Source: Spongospora subterranea f. sp. subterranea (lineage: Eukaryota > Endomyxa: Phytomyxea > Phytomyxea > Plasmodiophorida). Taken from it: DNA of 64,000 nt. Location of the stretch: positions 1 through 64,000 of the forward strand of contig JAUGWO010000055.1 in assembly GCA_049724395.1 (NCBI GenBank). Reading direction: 5' to 3'. The notes under the pieces are model-generated. The model saw only the letters and a program-made list of their open reading frames with translations, had not been told where the DNA came from and did no database searches. Below, one piece after another: positions 1 to 10,496 of this stretch. Position 1 is the first letter of the stretch, and every line of letters starts with the position of its first letter. A program made the translations under genes and the position numbers.

Positions 1-32
1 TAACGATGATTCAAGTGCTGACTTTTGGATTT

Positions 33-894
33 TTATTGCCAAAATTCTAAAACCTTTTGTTGAATTTGGCGCCTCCATTCCGAGGCGCCTTCACTATCAA
101 CCACGTCCCTTCCGTCAACGGAATTTCTCCCGAAATCATCAGCCATTGGAACTACCTCATTTTCAGGTTGCTGTAATCGGTTTACAATGCTGTGGAGCAC
201 ACAGCAGGCCACAATCCAATCGCAGGCGTACTGCACATGATGTGCCTTGTTGAGGCAAATGGGCAAACCGTGCAAGCGATTGCCATCTTGCTTTCAGCCC
301 TGCGTTGCCATGCTCGGATACAACTCGCCCTCTTGACAGCCTGAGGTTGAACTCCTCATTTTCAGGGCGCATCGCAGCAGGTTGTTTGAAAGGTGTGATC
401 TTATACTTGGTTAGTCTGTACCCAGAATCACCGAATTGATACTGCCCAGAAATTTGTCGGGTTTCGATAGACATCTCCTGATTCCCAGGCAGTCGTGAAC
501 AGACCCCGGCCAGCCAGCGATCAGATATCTGATTTGCCTCTTGTGATCAAACGTCAATTGCACGTTCATCGAATATTAGCATTTTCGGTTATAGTAAACC
601 TCTCCGTCCAAAAAAGGTTTTTGAAATCAGATGACGTGTGTCCCAACTGTTGACGCGACGCCCTAATAGCAGATCAAGTGAGTGAACGTCTCTCTGTTAT
701 GTAATGCTAGCTTTGTGTCTCTGGATTGCATCGGGCCAACTGATAAACCGAGACACTAGCGAAATCAATGCTGTAATTACTCTTTTTGTGTAGAGCGCAA
801 CTGTTCCATAACCAACTCCCTTGGCCCTAGCTACTCGTCCAATTGAAGACCCATTGCCATAATGCCCGAGTGTAGCGCCAGTCAGCGCTGTCAC
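33..894 (-). pseudogene. PIF/Harbinger-type DDE transposase, broken into three frames
   Basis: Three minus-strand reading frames follow one another as pieces of one nuclease of the Harbinger (DDE_Tnp_4) family. The upstream piece (697-894) resembles the segment before the catalytic core, with a 'GVGYGTVALYTKRVI' helix-turn-helix-like stretch. The middle piece (163-474) carries the family hallmarks 'GDSGYRLTK', 'TPFK' and 'NLRLSRGRVVSEHGNAGLK'. The last piece (33-275) has 'ACCVLHSIVNR', the usual C-terminal block. In-frame stops and frame changes separate the pieces, so this is a dead copy. No terminal inverted repeats were recognised. The family is seen from motifs; decay is seen directly. 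Confidence 0.85.
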
Positions 895-949
895 CGTGGC
901 GCAAGTTTATGGGGCTTTTTCCGGTGTAATTACCAGTCTAGTTTTTTTT

Positions 950-994
950 GAGTGACCTGTTTTTGGTGTGTGACACACCAAAAACAGGTCACTC
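950..994. repeat. Perfect 45-nt palindrome
   Basis: A 22-nt arm and its exact reverse complement meet around one central base at 972. It lies just upstream of the Harbinger remnant, read on the minus strand. It could be a transposon end, a cruciform-forming site or the stem of a transcription terminator. No gene overlaps it. Confidence 0.9.
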
Positions 995-1676
995 TTATAC
1001 ATTAAATTAATGGCAGATATCGATCGACGCAGAGACCCTCTCAGTTAGCGGAGCCTCCACATGAACGTAAAGTATGAACGTAAGGTTTTATGTACCGTAC
1101 TTCCTTGGTCGGATGTACCCCCAAATGTACTGCTTACGCACTTTTTTTAGAGTGAAGGGGTACATTTGAGCAAGGATGGCGTCGATGTTTGTTCCCAGGC
1201 TTCTGGTTGCATTGAACGGAAGATAGAAAATCTACCAAGGACCCGCCAAAAAAAATTTGAAAAAAAAGGAAAAAAATGCGGAGAAATCTCCGTTGCGGAA
1301 TGTTACCTTTAATGCGGGTACAGTACCGGACACCTTAACTCTCCAACTTTGCCATTACAGGCTACGGAGTATCTGATAACGTTTACGTTCAGGAACAAAC
1401 TCGGATTACAACTGAATGAATCGATTGCATTTGCAATTTTAAGAAGGCTGATTGACCTAGAAAATTTGAATTCGAATTATTGACTGACTTATGGGCACTC
1501 AAACTATCGACTTTTAAAACAGTTTTGTCCATAGATACACTTAGAGAACTGCGTGCGCACATATTCTCGCAAAACAATGTTGCGACCTACGGACCAGTAA
1601 ACTGCGCCCAGTTCAGGAAGGAACCCAACCAGAACAAGAAGAATCTGCCAACCATCATGCATTTGCTTCTGATGCT

Positions 1677-2227
1677 TTGGAAGCAAGCCGCTTAAACCTG
1701 AGCGATGGCGGAAAGAACGTAAAATCTACGAGGCCAGGATGGTACATTTTAGACTGTGTGAAAGTTGAGCATGGTATGGTGAACGAAGAAGGGCAGCAGA
1801 AAGGCTGCAGAACAATTTTACAGGAGCGCGGTTTGTGGCCTTTAAGCGGTTTATCGTTGAAAAACGCCAGGAACCTGTTAGGACAGCAACCAGACTTTCA
1901 GGAGCAACAAGAGTGGCTCATCGAAACCGTTACTTCCGACCCAGATTTCATTGTGAATTCACATTGAGATGTATTGGGGACAAGTGAAAAGGTATTTGTT
2001 GACAATACTGCAACTATTCATACAAAGGTCTGGAAGAGATGTTGCCAGAGGCGTTCGCCTCAGTTTCAAAAGCCACAATCAGGCGACACGCCCGCAAGTG
2101 CTTTCGATATATGGACGCGTACTCGATGAAAAACGGCCAATATCTTAGCATGAAGCAGGTGGAAGTCGCTGTGCGAAAATATCGTCGACATCGATCTGTA
2201 CCTAACTCTATCTTTTCAGAATTATAA
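1677..2227 (+). pseudogene. Fungal-type DDE transposase, C-terminal half, decayed
   Basis: The first frame (1677-1967) reads 'ILQERGLWPLSGLSLKNAR' then 'QPDFQEQQEWLIETV', a pattern typical of a large DDE transposase family common in fungi and some protists. After a break of about 70 nt the second frame (2039-2227) reads 'LPEAFASVSKATIRRHARK', 'RYMDAY' and 'VRKYRRHRSVP', which are the last blocks of the same protein. The 'fhCELNfIE' catalytic block expected between the frames is not seen. Upstream small frames at 1480-1695 may be further debris. A piece from another part of the same family lies at 8916-10007 on the other strand. Confidence 0.75.
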
Positions 2228-2410
2228 GAATGTTTTCATCGCCTCTGGCACTTTGCTCACTGATCTGGATGAATTTGCAATGAAATCTTGGAAGAAATTC
2301 AATCAGAAAAGGCTGGGTCAGATAACGGTTTCGGTGAGCAATTCTTTCCATTAGTAGAAGGTTCTCCATGCGACATTCGCTCTTTGATGTGGCCGATAAC
2401 AACAGCATAT

Positions 2411-2462
2411 TCGACGAAGGATGGTTTCGCAACCAATTCCGTTGCGAAACATCCTTCGTCGA
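2411..2462. repeat. Short inverted repeat (hairpin), arms about 22 nt
   Basis: The arm starting tcgacgaaggatg is followed about 7 nt later by its reverse complement with one extra G in the left arm. It lies inside a 125-codon minus-strand frame (2208-2585) that I cannot assign. It may belong to the surrounding transposon debris. Confidence 0.8.
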
Positions 2463-2691
2463 TCGTCGATGACTGTGCCCATCGCCTTCGTCATCGCTAT
2501 CCAGAACGACCGCCAGCGCTTGCGCAATGACAGAAATCATCGCTGGAACAATGATCGCCGCCACTCTCCGACGACGGACCCTCATCTCGTAATTTATTTC
2601 GACCGATATAGAGGTCCAAGACCTCTATAAAATAAATAGAGATGTCAGTTTGTCCGTGGCCAATCAGAACGCTGCGCATGTTTTCGGATCT

Positions 2692-2920
2692 CTGGCTTGA
2701 TTCACTGGCCGCACTTTTTCAAACCAGTGATTTCAATATCTTGGTATGAGCAGAGAATTCACTGGCTTGATTCACTGGCCGCACTTTTTCAAGCCAGTGA
2801 TTTCAATATCTTGGTATGAGCAGAGAATTCACTGGCTTGATTCACTGGCCGCACTTTTTCAAGCCAGTGATTTCAATATCTTGGTATGAGCAGAGAATTC
2901 ACTGGCTTGATTCACTGGCT
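2692..2920. repeat. Tandem repeat, exact 70-bp period, three copies plus a partial fourth
   Basis: The motif ttcactggccgcac recurs at 2701, 2771 and 2841, and its first nine bases again at 2911, giving a period of 70. Copies differ by single bases. Each unit holds an internal inverted pair (cactggctt / aagccagtg). Downstream, 2920-3150 carries further short inverted pairs built on actgg and agactgg, so the array fades into related sequence at the edge of the 5-kb inverted repeat. Confidence 0.9.
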
Positions 2921-3569
2921 TGACGCATTTATCTGAGCCAGTGAATCAAGCCAGTGCTCCCGTAAAAATGGTAGAAGTCCGCGGCATGGCAAAAATGCCT
3001 TGTCAAACGATACGTTCATTTACGGACAGGGAATTCAGTCTTTTGAACGTCATGACTGGTGATTTGAATCCAGTCTTTTCTGTAGGAAGACTGGATTCAA
3101 AGACTGGCACGCACTTTTTGATCCAGCTTTTTGATCCAGTCTTTTCATTTCAGGAACCCTTGTGATTTACCAGATTCGATCATGGACTGTTCGCCATTGC
3201 CGCTTCAAATTTGATGCCCAGTGAGAGGTTGGTAGTTCTAATACCGTTGAGAACTGTTATCACGTTCCTGTTGGTCAATAGCTGGAGAAGACCATTAACA
3301 GCACAATCCCAGATCATAATAGGTTGCCAGTTAGGAGATAGACTGAATGATCGATTGAAGTGGAACGATGATGAAACTCTGTCGATCTGGATATAACTGT
3401 GTGGATTTGGAATCGTTTTTTGAGTTCAGCTACTGAGGAATAGGATCACAAGCACCTTATGTATTCAATATGGGGTGAAAAACCGGGTTTCGGTCAAAGC
3501 GCCGCTTGTGGAGACTGGTCTTGATCCAGGGAATACTCAACGGCCCCAGAATTTGGGCAGTTTGTCTTT

Positions 3570-3975
3570 TTATCGATAGTAGAAGAGCGAAGCCATCACC
3601 TGGGAGATCATTTCGTCAGATACGCTTCTTCGACCCTCACCATTAGACATGAAATCTTTGATCGGAGACGTGACGATCGTACGATGAAGAAGGTCATGAC
3701 CATTCATCCCATTCCCGTTTGTGACAGCTTGATCGCACGCTTGATTGGCTTGGTCATAAAGAACATCACCGAGTCTGTGTTTCGAATCAGCTGATACCAT
3801 CGCGATTTCGGAGTTAGTCTTAATCCGATCACAAGAAAAAACAAATCTTTTGAAAACCAACGATCGGATCCCCATGAGAGTCAGGTTCGGAGCAACTGAA
3901 GAAACATTCGTCGTCAACTGAGCAAGCAGTGGACAATAATGAGAGGAGAAAAAGAGATCCACCGATGAGCGACAT
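3570..3975 (-). pseudogene. Small secreted-protein family, left outer copy, disrupted
   Basis: The start ATG at 3975 opens a signal-peptide-like leader beginning 'MSLIGGSLFLLSLLS', nearly the same as the intact copy at 7334. This frame stops after about 47 codons. A second frame continues to 3570 and ends with 'PIKDFM' and 'MISQVMASLFYYR', the family's C-terminal blocks. A frameshift or an unrecognised intron must lie between. The product would have been a small secreted protein of unknown function. Family membership is seen from shared blocks; loss of function is inferred. Confidence 0.55.
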
Positions 3976-4609
3976 TTGATACTGATTGCTATTGATTTTG
4001 ATATCGTTATGAAGTTATTTTGACCGGTCCCGTTGTCGGACACCGCATTGGACAAATATGGGACTGTATCAAGTGGGAAATGGTGTTGTGATAAGAGGTG
4101 AAGAATAGTCAAACACCAGCTGACCATGTTCTATATAGGTTAACTGCAACAACAGATCAGTAAAATAACAATAAACAGAGTGCCGAAGCCCTCAACATTG
4201 CTATCCCCGAGTTGGCGTTTTCGAAGAGAATAACATGCCCCGCTAAATCAAATGATTGACCAATGGCCCTGACCTCATTCGTGGGATGTCAGGTGACCTC
4301 GCTCTCATTGATAAGTCGTTTCGGGAATTAAAATGTGACCAGGTTCACACCATTAGATTGACGACGACTGACAATTACCGCCAGGAGAACGATCAACTAG
4401 GCGAGTATCGGGATCGTATAATCGTGTGTACTTTCGGCAATCTGGGATTGTATCAAGTGTGAGGACCATTATGAGATTATATGAGGAACAAACACAGACC
4501 AGGTTCGAGGAAAAGGACTCACCGCCCCAGAATTGGATCGTAATAGCAGTTGACAATACCTGATTGTAATCACTGCAACAGCAGATGATCTAATGGAAAA
4601 AAACTGGTT

Positions 4610-4746
4610 TATGAAGATGGTGAAGCGAAAGAGAAATACTTCCTGACCAACGGATGTCGCTGATGAAGGCGCTGCTCTTCTACTATCTATTAGTCGAGGA
4701 CCTGCCCTTGTTCTGGGATCGAACCGTCAGATTGGAAAGGAAATGA
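4610..4746 (+). pseudogene. Small secreted-protein family, left inner copy, C-terminal fragment
   Basis: A short frame reads 'MSLMKALLFYYLLVEDLP' followed by 'FWDRTVRLERK' and a stop at 4746. This aligns with the end of the intact copy ('YMASLFYYETLPRL' then 'NNW'). The frame is closed by a stop just upstream. Compared with its mirror copy at 6157-6320 it lacks roughly 100 nt of the preceding region. No signal peptide is linked to it, so it is probably dead. Confidence 0.5.
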
Positions 4747-6156
4747 GGGAGATCAAACATGTGAGTATTCCCTGGTTAGTTTGCGGTCAACAATGGGCAA
4801 TATCCGGTTTTTCACAACATATCGAATACATATTCCTCCCTTATTATTGTGATCATATTGTGGCGATCTTGAAAACATCAAAACTCAAACAGCAATACTC
4901 AATGATCCTCCATTCTTGTGGTTTCGCAAACGAGCCCTTTCGCTGCGTTTTTTGTGTTGACAGAACGGGTTAATCCACATAATCATGAGCCCTGCCCTGT
5001 ACACCTGATGATGTTGGCGATAACCTTCAGCACCTGACCGGTGGCAGTTTGACATCAAGCTAGAGCAGAGCGATGACAACAGACTTGTCAGAGTAAACAA
5101 AAGGCGCGTCAGTGGACAACGATGTTCAATTGCAGATATGATCATTTGGATTAGCCGCGATGCCAATTGAACAGGAAACCGGTCACCGAGTATCGGGATC
5201 GTGCCGTCGTGATGTTTATTTTTTCGAGAAACATGACGACAACGAGGGTCGTTATCGTTTAGAGAATACAATAAGTTCGGTAGAGAGGTCCATTGGTCAA
5301 TATGGACAAGTGTGTATTAAATGGCGACCGAACTTGAATTCCTTGTTGATGTGATTAGCCCACACCGGCACTGCAGTTCACTCGGCGACAACGATGACGA
5401 TATCCACCTGGTAGATGTCGCTCAATGGTTTTCGGGGTTCGAGAACTTCTTCCAAAACCGCATTAGGGAGTTACTCTCAATTAGCTGCTCGACCTGACCA
5501 ATACAATCGTCGAGTTCGTCTGGAAAGAGCAGCACCTCTGTCACCAATACTGGCAGATTTCCCCAAAAAGATCATGTCTGTTAGGGATTCACCACTACGA
5601 CGACTTATGATCTCATCACCAATTCAAGATAAAGGTCCATTGCGTCTTGATGCAGTTCCGTCGCGAAAGCTTATTCCGCCAGAAGTAATTTATCCAACGC
5701 CATGACACGGAATAACTCGCTATTGCTTTTCGTTCGACGACGATAATATTTGAGGTTTTCACAAATTGAGAACGTTTCTGATTTGATCCCACGATTGTCT
5801 ATTAATTATGTGTAAATGAGGGCAAAAACCATCACCAAATGCTGCCCCTGGTCAGGTGCTGAAGGATATCGCCAGATCATCAAGCGTACCGGGTTGGGCT
5901 CATGATGATGTGGATTAACCCGTTCTGGTCAACACACCAACGCAGTGAAGGGTCTCGTTTGCGAAACAACATGAATGGAGGATTATCGAGTATTGCTGTT
6001 TGAGGTTTGATGTGTTCCAGATTGCCACAATATCATCAAAATAATTTCTCTCGGGGAGGAATATGTATTCGATATGTTGTGAAAACCGGATATTGCCCAT
6101 TGTTGACCGCTATCGATCCAGGGAATATTCACATGTTTGATCTCGACGACTCCCCA

Positions 6157-6320
6157 TCATTTCTTTTCCAATCCGACGGTTCGGTTCCAGAACATTGGCA
6201 GGTCCTCGACTGATTGATAGTAGAAGAGCAGCGCCTTCATCAGCGACATCCGTTGGTCAGGAAGTATTTCTCTGTCCCTTCACAATCTTCATAAACCGTT
6301 TGATCGGCTCCTCGATTGCC
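6157..6320 (-). pseudogene. Small secreted-protein family, right inner copy, frameshifted
   Basis: Read on the minus strand, one frame gives 'EEPIKRFMKIVKGQRNTS' and stops. A second, one base over, gives 'MSLMKALLFYYQSVEDLP' and 'FWNRTVGLEKK' then a stop at 6157. The two halves match the PIK-x-FM and LFYY blocks of the intact gene at 7334-7768. The one-base frame change makes this copy non-functional unless it is a reading error. Confidence 0.5.
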
Positions 6321-7333
6321 CCTGTGACACTTTATTTCATCGAAAAAACGCCAACTCGGGGATAGCAATGCTGAGGCAGTATATTTCCATTTGATCATCT
6401 GCTGTTGCAGTGATTACAATCAGGTAATGTCAACTGCTATTACGATCCAATTCAGTGGCGGTGAGTCCTTGTCCTCGAACCTGGTCTTTGTCTCTTCCTC
6501 AAATAATCTCACAATGGTCCTCGCACTTGATACAATCCCAGATTGCCGAAAGTAAACACGAAAATACGATCCCGGTTCTCGTTAATTGTTCTCCTGACGG
6601 TAATTGTCAGTCGCAGTCAATCTATGGCCGGTTTGACAAGTTCTCCATTCCCACCATAACACGGTCGGGTAAATCGAATCGTGAAATGACATCAATGGGC
6701 CGTCGAACTGGATATCTGTCAGACCCAACTCAATCGTCTAATGGGTTTTGAATGGCCCCGTTAATGATCTTGGCCACACAATGGTGTGAACCTGGTCACA
6801 TTCTAATTACCGAAACGACTTATCGATGAGAGTGAGGTCACCTGACATCCCACGAATGAGGCCAGGGCCATGCACTCGCCGGGCAGAATAGCTCATCGAA
6901 CGGGCGATTTGATAGAATTGTGGAGATATCGCGATGCTTCTGTGGATGATATCGCGATGTTAAATCATTTGACCTTTAGCCAATCAACCGAGGGAACTAG
7001 ATATACCGAGGTTCGTTTATAATTTTGCTCTGTGGGGCAATCGATTCAGCGGGACATGTTTTTATTCCCTTCGAAAACGCCAACTCGGGGAGAGCAATGT
7101 TGAGGGTTTCGGCCGAGGGTTTCGGCACTCTGTTGATTGTTATTTTACTGATCTGCTGTTACAGTGGATCTATATATAGAACATGGTCAGACTGGTGTTT
7201 GACTCTTCCTCAAATATATCACAATGGTCGTCCCACTTGATACAGTCCCATATTTGTCCAATGCGGTGTCCGACAACGGGACCGGTCAAAACACCTTCAT
7301 AACGATATCAATATCAATAGCAATCAGTATCAA

Positions 7334-7768
7334 ATGTCGCTCATCGGTGGATCTCTTCTTCTACTCTCATTATTGTCCATTGCTAGTGATCTCGGTCATG
7401 CTGCAGATGGATTGGCGGACAGCACCAGTCCCGAAGCTGTTGATTGGAAGAACAATTGCTTTGAGAAATTTTTGAACCAGTGTGAAAATATCAAAACCGA
7501 AGGCCCGATCGATTTGCAAACATTGATATACTGTCTCAAAAAAAAACTTTATCAAGAAGGGAAGCGTGTGTGCGGTGAAGTTGACACAATGGATGCCCTT
7601 CGTAAGTTTCCGGACGTCCAGGTTCCGATCAAGCAATTCATGTGGGAGCTCCGCGACAAAACATCATTAGATGACGATGGGATCTCTAGCTATATGGCGT
7701 CGCTCTTCTACTATGAAACATTGCCCAGACTGCGCAATAACTGGCAGTCGTGGGGATCAAACCAATGA
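7334..7768 (+). CDS. Small secreted protein, intact family member, unknown function
   Basis: The 144-codon frame opens with ATG and a clear signal peptide: 'MSLIGGSLLLLSLLSIA', with probable cleavage after 'GHAA' near residue 24. The mature part is hydrophilic, with four cysteines ('NCFEKFLNQCENI', 'YCLKKK', 'RVCGEV') that could form two disulfides. It ends with 'PIKQFM' and 'SSYMASLFYYETLPRL'. I do not recognise the family. It is the only undisrupted copy of four in the surrounding inverted repeat. It could be a lineage-specific secreted or effector-like protein, but nothing here proves a role. Inference only beyond secretion. Confidence 0.6.
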   Translation: MSLIGGSLLLLSLLSIASDLGHAADGLADSTSPEAVDWKNNCFEKFLNQCENIKTEGPIDLQTLIYCLKKKLYQEGKRVCGEVDTMDALRKFPDVQVPIKQFMWELRDKTSLDDDGISSYMASLFYYETLPRLRNNWQSWGSNQ

Positions 7769-8205
7769 GTATTCCCTGGATCAAGACCAGTCACCACAAG
7801 TGGCGCTTTCACCAATACCCGGTTTTTCACCCCATATTGAATACATCAGGTTTTTGTGATCCTATTCCTCAGTAGTTGAACTCAAAAAACGATTTCAAAT
7901 CCCAACAGCAATATCCAGATCGACAGAGTTTCATCATCGTTCCACTTCAATCGATCATTGAGTCTATCTCCTATCTGGCAATATCTAAGAACCTAACGCC
8001 GCTTTGTGTTAGTGTGTCACCTGTTATGATATTCCCAACAGATCTTAATGACCATAACTATCTGGGATTGTGCTGTTAATGGTCTTCTCCCGCTATTGAC
8101 CAACATGAACGTGATAACCGTTCTCAACAGTGTTAGAACTACCAACCTCTCACTGGCAATCAAGTTTGAAGCGGCAATGGCGAACAGTCCATGATCGGAT
8201 CTGGT

Positions 8206-8915
8206 ATATTTATAAGGGACCTGAAATATATATTGTTTATATTTCCTCGTCACGATTGTCTGATATAACTTGATTACTAGAGATAATGTGACAAATCAGG
8301 ATATTTGAAACAACGAAATAACAAAACACAACGTGATATCCGATGAATGGGTTTAAGGTGATGATATTCGCGTTTTGCAATAGTGAACGCTAGAACGAAT
8401 TGTCAGTAGAGATTCTTTCGACGTTTTTGATAGTCCCTGGGAAATTTTCACATTGCCATCGTATCTGGGTTCCAGACAGATTAATTACGTTATTTCGATT
8501 GCACATCGGATGCTCAAATTTGGTATCTCAGGACATCAAATTTCCGAGCGAACAAGGATGGCGATATCAAATTTGTTTTCTTGGTTCAGCTGCTCAAACA
8601 TTGATCAACAGTTTTGTCGAGATGGGTCTTCAATGTGTGAGTTTACCAGGAAACGTCGTTCCTCACCATTTTGGCTAAGCGACACTTGGGTCAAATCATC
8701 CAAAAGCCAAAGGACGTTATTCACGATGGCGTTCGTTTCATGACGAAACCAAACAAAGAGTGGTTTTACAATTATGTTAATATCCTTAGTAAGACGATAT
8801 TAGTATTATTGTTGAACGTGTTCCTTGATGTTCAGCAGACCATTCGATTGTCGTATCTTTAGTGTTGTATTGGTCAATCGATTTGGCATCGTATAGCGTC
8901 ACGTGTCTCATCAAC
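8206..8915. other. Unassigned stretch between inverted repeat and transposase fragment
   Basis: Several short overlapping frames of 60-96 codons occur on both strands and none shows a recognisable motif. The minus strand here would be downstream of the DDE transposase fragment that begins at 8916, so it may hold decayed element sequence. Confidence 0.4.
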
Positions 8916-10007
8916 TCAATCATCCCTGTTGGTCCAATATCCATCTGCGTTTTTACCTGGCTTTATCACCTTGAGAGTTGCAATGGTTGAGCCAACTGAT
9001 CCGAAAGCTGTGATTTCTGGGAATGCTTCAGCGATCTCATTCGTCAGCAAAACTTCCATATTCCCTATGCACTGGCACAAAAACTGGGACACCATAATGG
9101 ATCTGCCGGATCCTTTTGGCCTCAAAATCTGACGATCGCCTTCTAACCAAATGGTCTTCTTACTATCATTTGATTCAAAGCAAGTCTCATCATGAGTTAA
9201 TAAAAAACTAGGGAACTTTCGTTTGGAAGAACTTCGGCAGGAATCACACTTTCCATGTTATCGCCCTCGTACTTGTCCATGCGAGAGTAAAGCTTGACAA
9301 ATAACTCTAACAACCTAATAACAACAGCCAAGTGGGCTAAAGTGTAAAAGCAAAGGGTTGGGAGTGTCGTACCGTTGACGATAATCAACAACATCTGGGC
9401 GCCCATGTCCATCGGTATAGGTGCCTTTCATATATCCAGCTCTTCAAAAACCAAGATGGTGAAGCCATCTTCGTGCAGTCACTTCTGTTATGATTGTGCA
9501 ATTTGTAAAGCCGAGGCAGTTAACCTGGTGCAGGTTTTCACTAACCCCATTTCGAAAAGGAGATACCATCAACTAATTCGATTGGCTGACTTCTTAAGCA
9601 GTTTAAACACGCATTGGCGACATCTAGGTCTTCAATCAATGATCTAGTTTTCACGTGTTTGTTGCCTTGATCGTCTTGAATTGAAGAAAGTGCAATGCCC
9701 TTTGACGAAGTCTCCGGCTTCGGTAATCAAAGCCTTTTCCAGCACCGAAGAAGACCTTGCTGATTTTCAACGACGTCTTCATCTTCAACCTGGGATTGAA
9801 TTTAATCGCTTCCAAGTACCTCAATATGCACATATATTGAACATTCTCGAACTTGTTGACATTGCGGTTTTCAGCAGTTTGGCTATTTCTTGCAGTCTGG
9901 TTGTGCAAAACCGTCATCCTCAACTTCTTCCTGGGCAGATAATACAATCCCATCTGCTGTTTCATTTTGACCTGAACCAAACCAATGTGTGATCTTTTTA
10001 CTTCCAA
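8916..10007 (-). pseudogene. Fungal-type DDE transposase, N-terminal and central pieces, decayed
   Basis: The minus-strand frame 8916-9125 reads 'MRPKGSGRSIMVSQFLC' and ends with 'PGKNADGYWTN', matching the central block of the same DDE family whose C-terminal half lies at 1677-2227. The frame 9651-10007 carries 'KVFFGAGKGFDYRSRRLRQR', resembling the N-terminal DNA-binding part. The order on the minus strand fits one element of about 1.1 kb or more. Stops and frame changes show decay. The N-terminal match is weaker than the central one. Confidence 0.55.
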
Positions 10008-10496
10008 TCCTGGATTGTTCTCTTAACCGCCTTTCTTTTTGTTTTTGGAATTGGGACGATCTCCCATCACCTGAGTGGGACTTTCTAAAATGCGAATCTG
10101 CACCAGCAGTCCAATTTAGAACACTTGATGCTACAGTTTCATTGATTTGGCAGAGAAAGTCATCTGGCTCAGAAATTACAAAATTGTCATCTTCCTCTGA
10201 CGTCTGGCTCAGAAATTACAAAATTGTCATCATCCTCTGACGCTAAACTTTCGGAACAGGAGAAATTATTGTGGAGAGAAGGAACAGAAATCAAATCACA
10301 CTCTTCAATGCTGATCGTACTAATTTTGCGATGGCCAAATCGCGTTGTTGCAAGGTTCACAATATGCCTTCGAGGCTTGTTAAAGGGAGGCATGCCGCCA
10401 GAACCTGAAGATACCTCTGATTTCGATTATCTGCCGGAGCAAAAGATGGTTCAACAAGCAGAAATCGTCGAAATCGATCAGGAAAAATGAAGAAGT

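Larger units (their letters stand above)
3171..8205. repeat. Five-kilobase inverted repeat with secreted-protein gene copies
   Basis: Sequence from about 3171 to 5050 reappears as an imperfect reverse complement between about 5845 and 8205, leaving a spacer of roughly 0.8 kb. Landmarks that pair: the block at 3180-3300 with 8080-8200; 3420-3540 with 7780-7870; 4195-4365 with 6780-7100; 4740-4830 with 6050-6160; 4962-5050 with 5846-5930. Arms differ by many substitutions and by indels up to about 100 nt, so the duplication is not recent. Each arm carries two copies of the same small gene family in opposite directions. Confidence 0.85.

Noticed and set aside
2208-2585. 125-codon minus-strand frame next to the DDE transposase
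   Set aside because: It contains a hairpin (2411-2462) and matches no family I know; probably element debris. Not called as a gene.
3171-8205. Inverted repeats explained as amplification chimeras
   Set aside because: Chimeric arms would be identical. The arms here differ by many substitutions and indels, except the young pair at 20251-20427, so an artefact cannot explain most of them.
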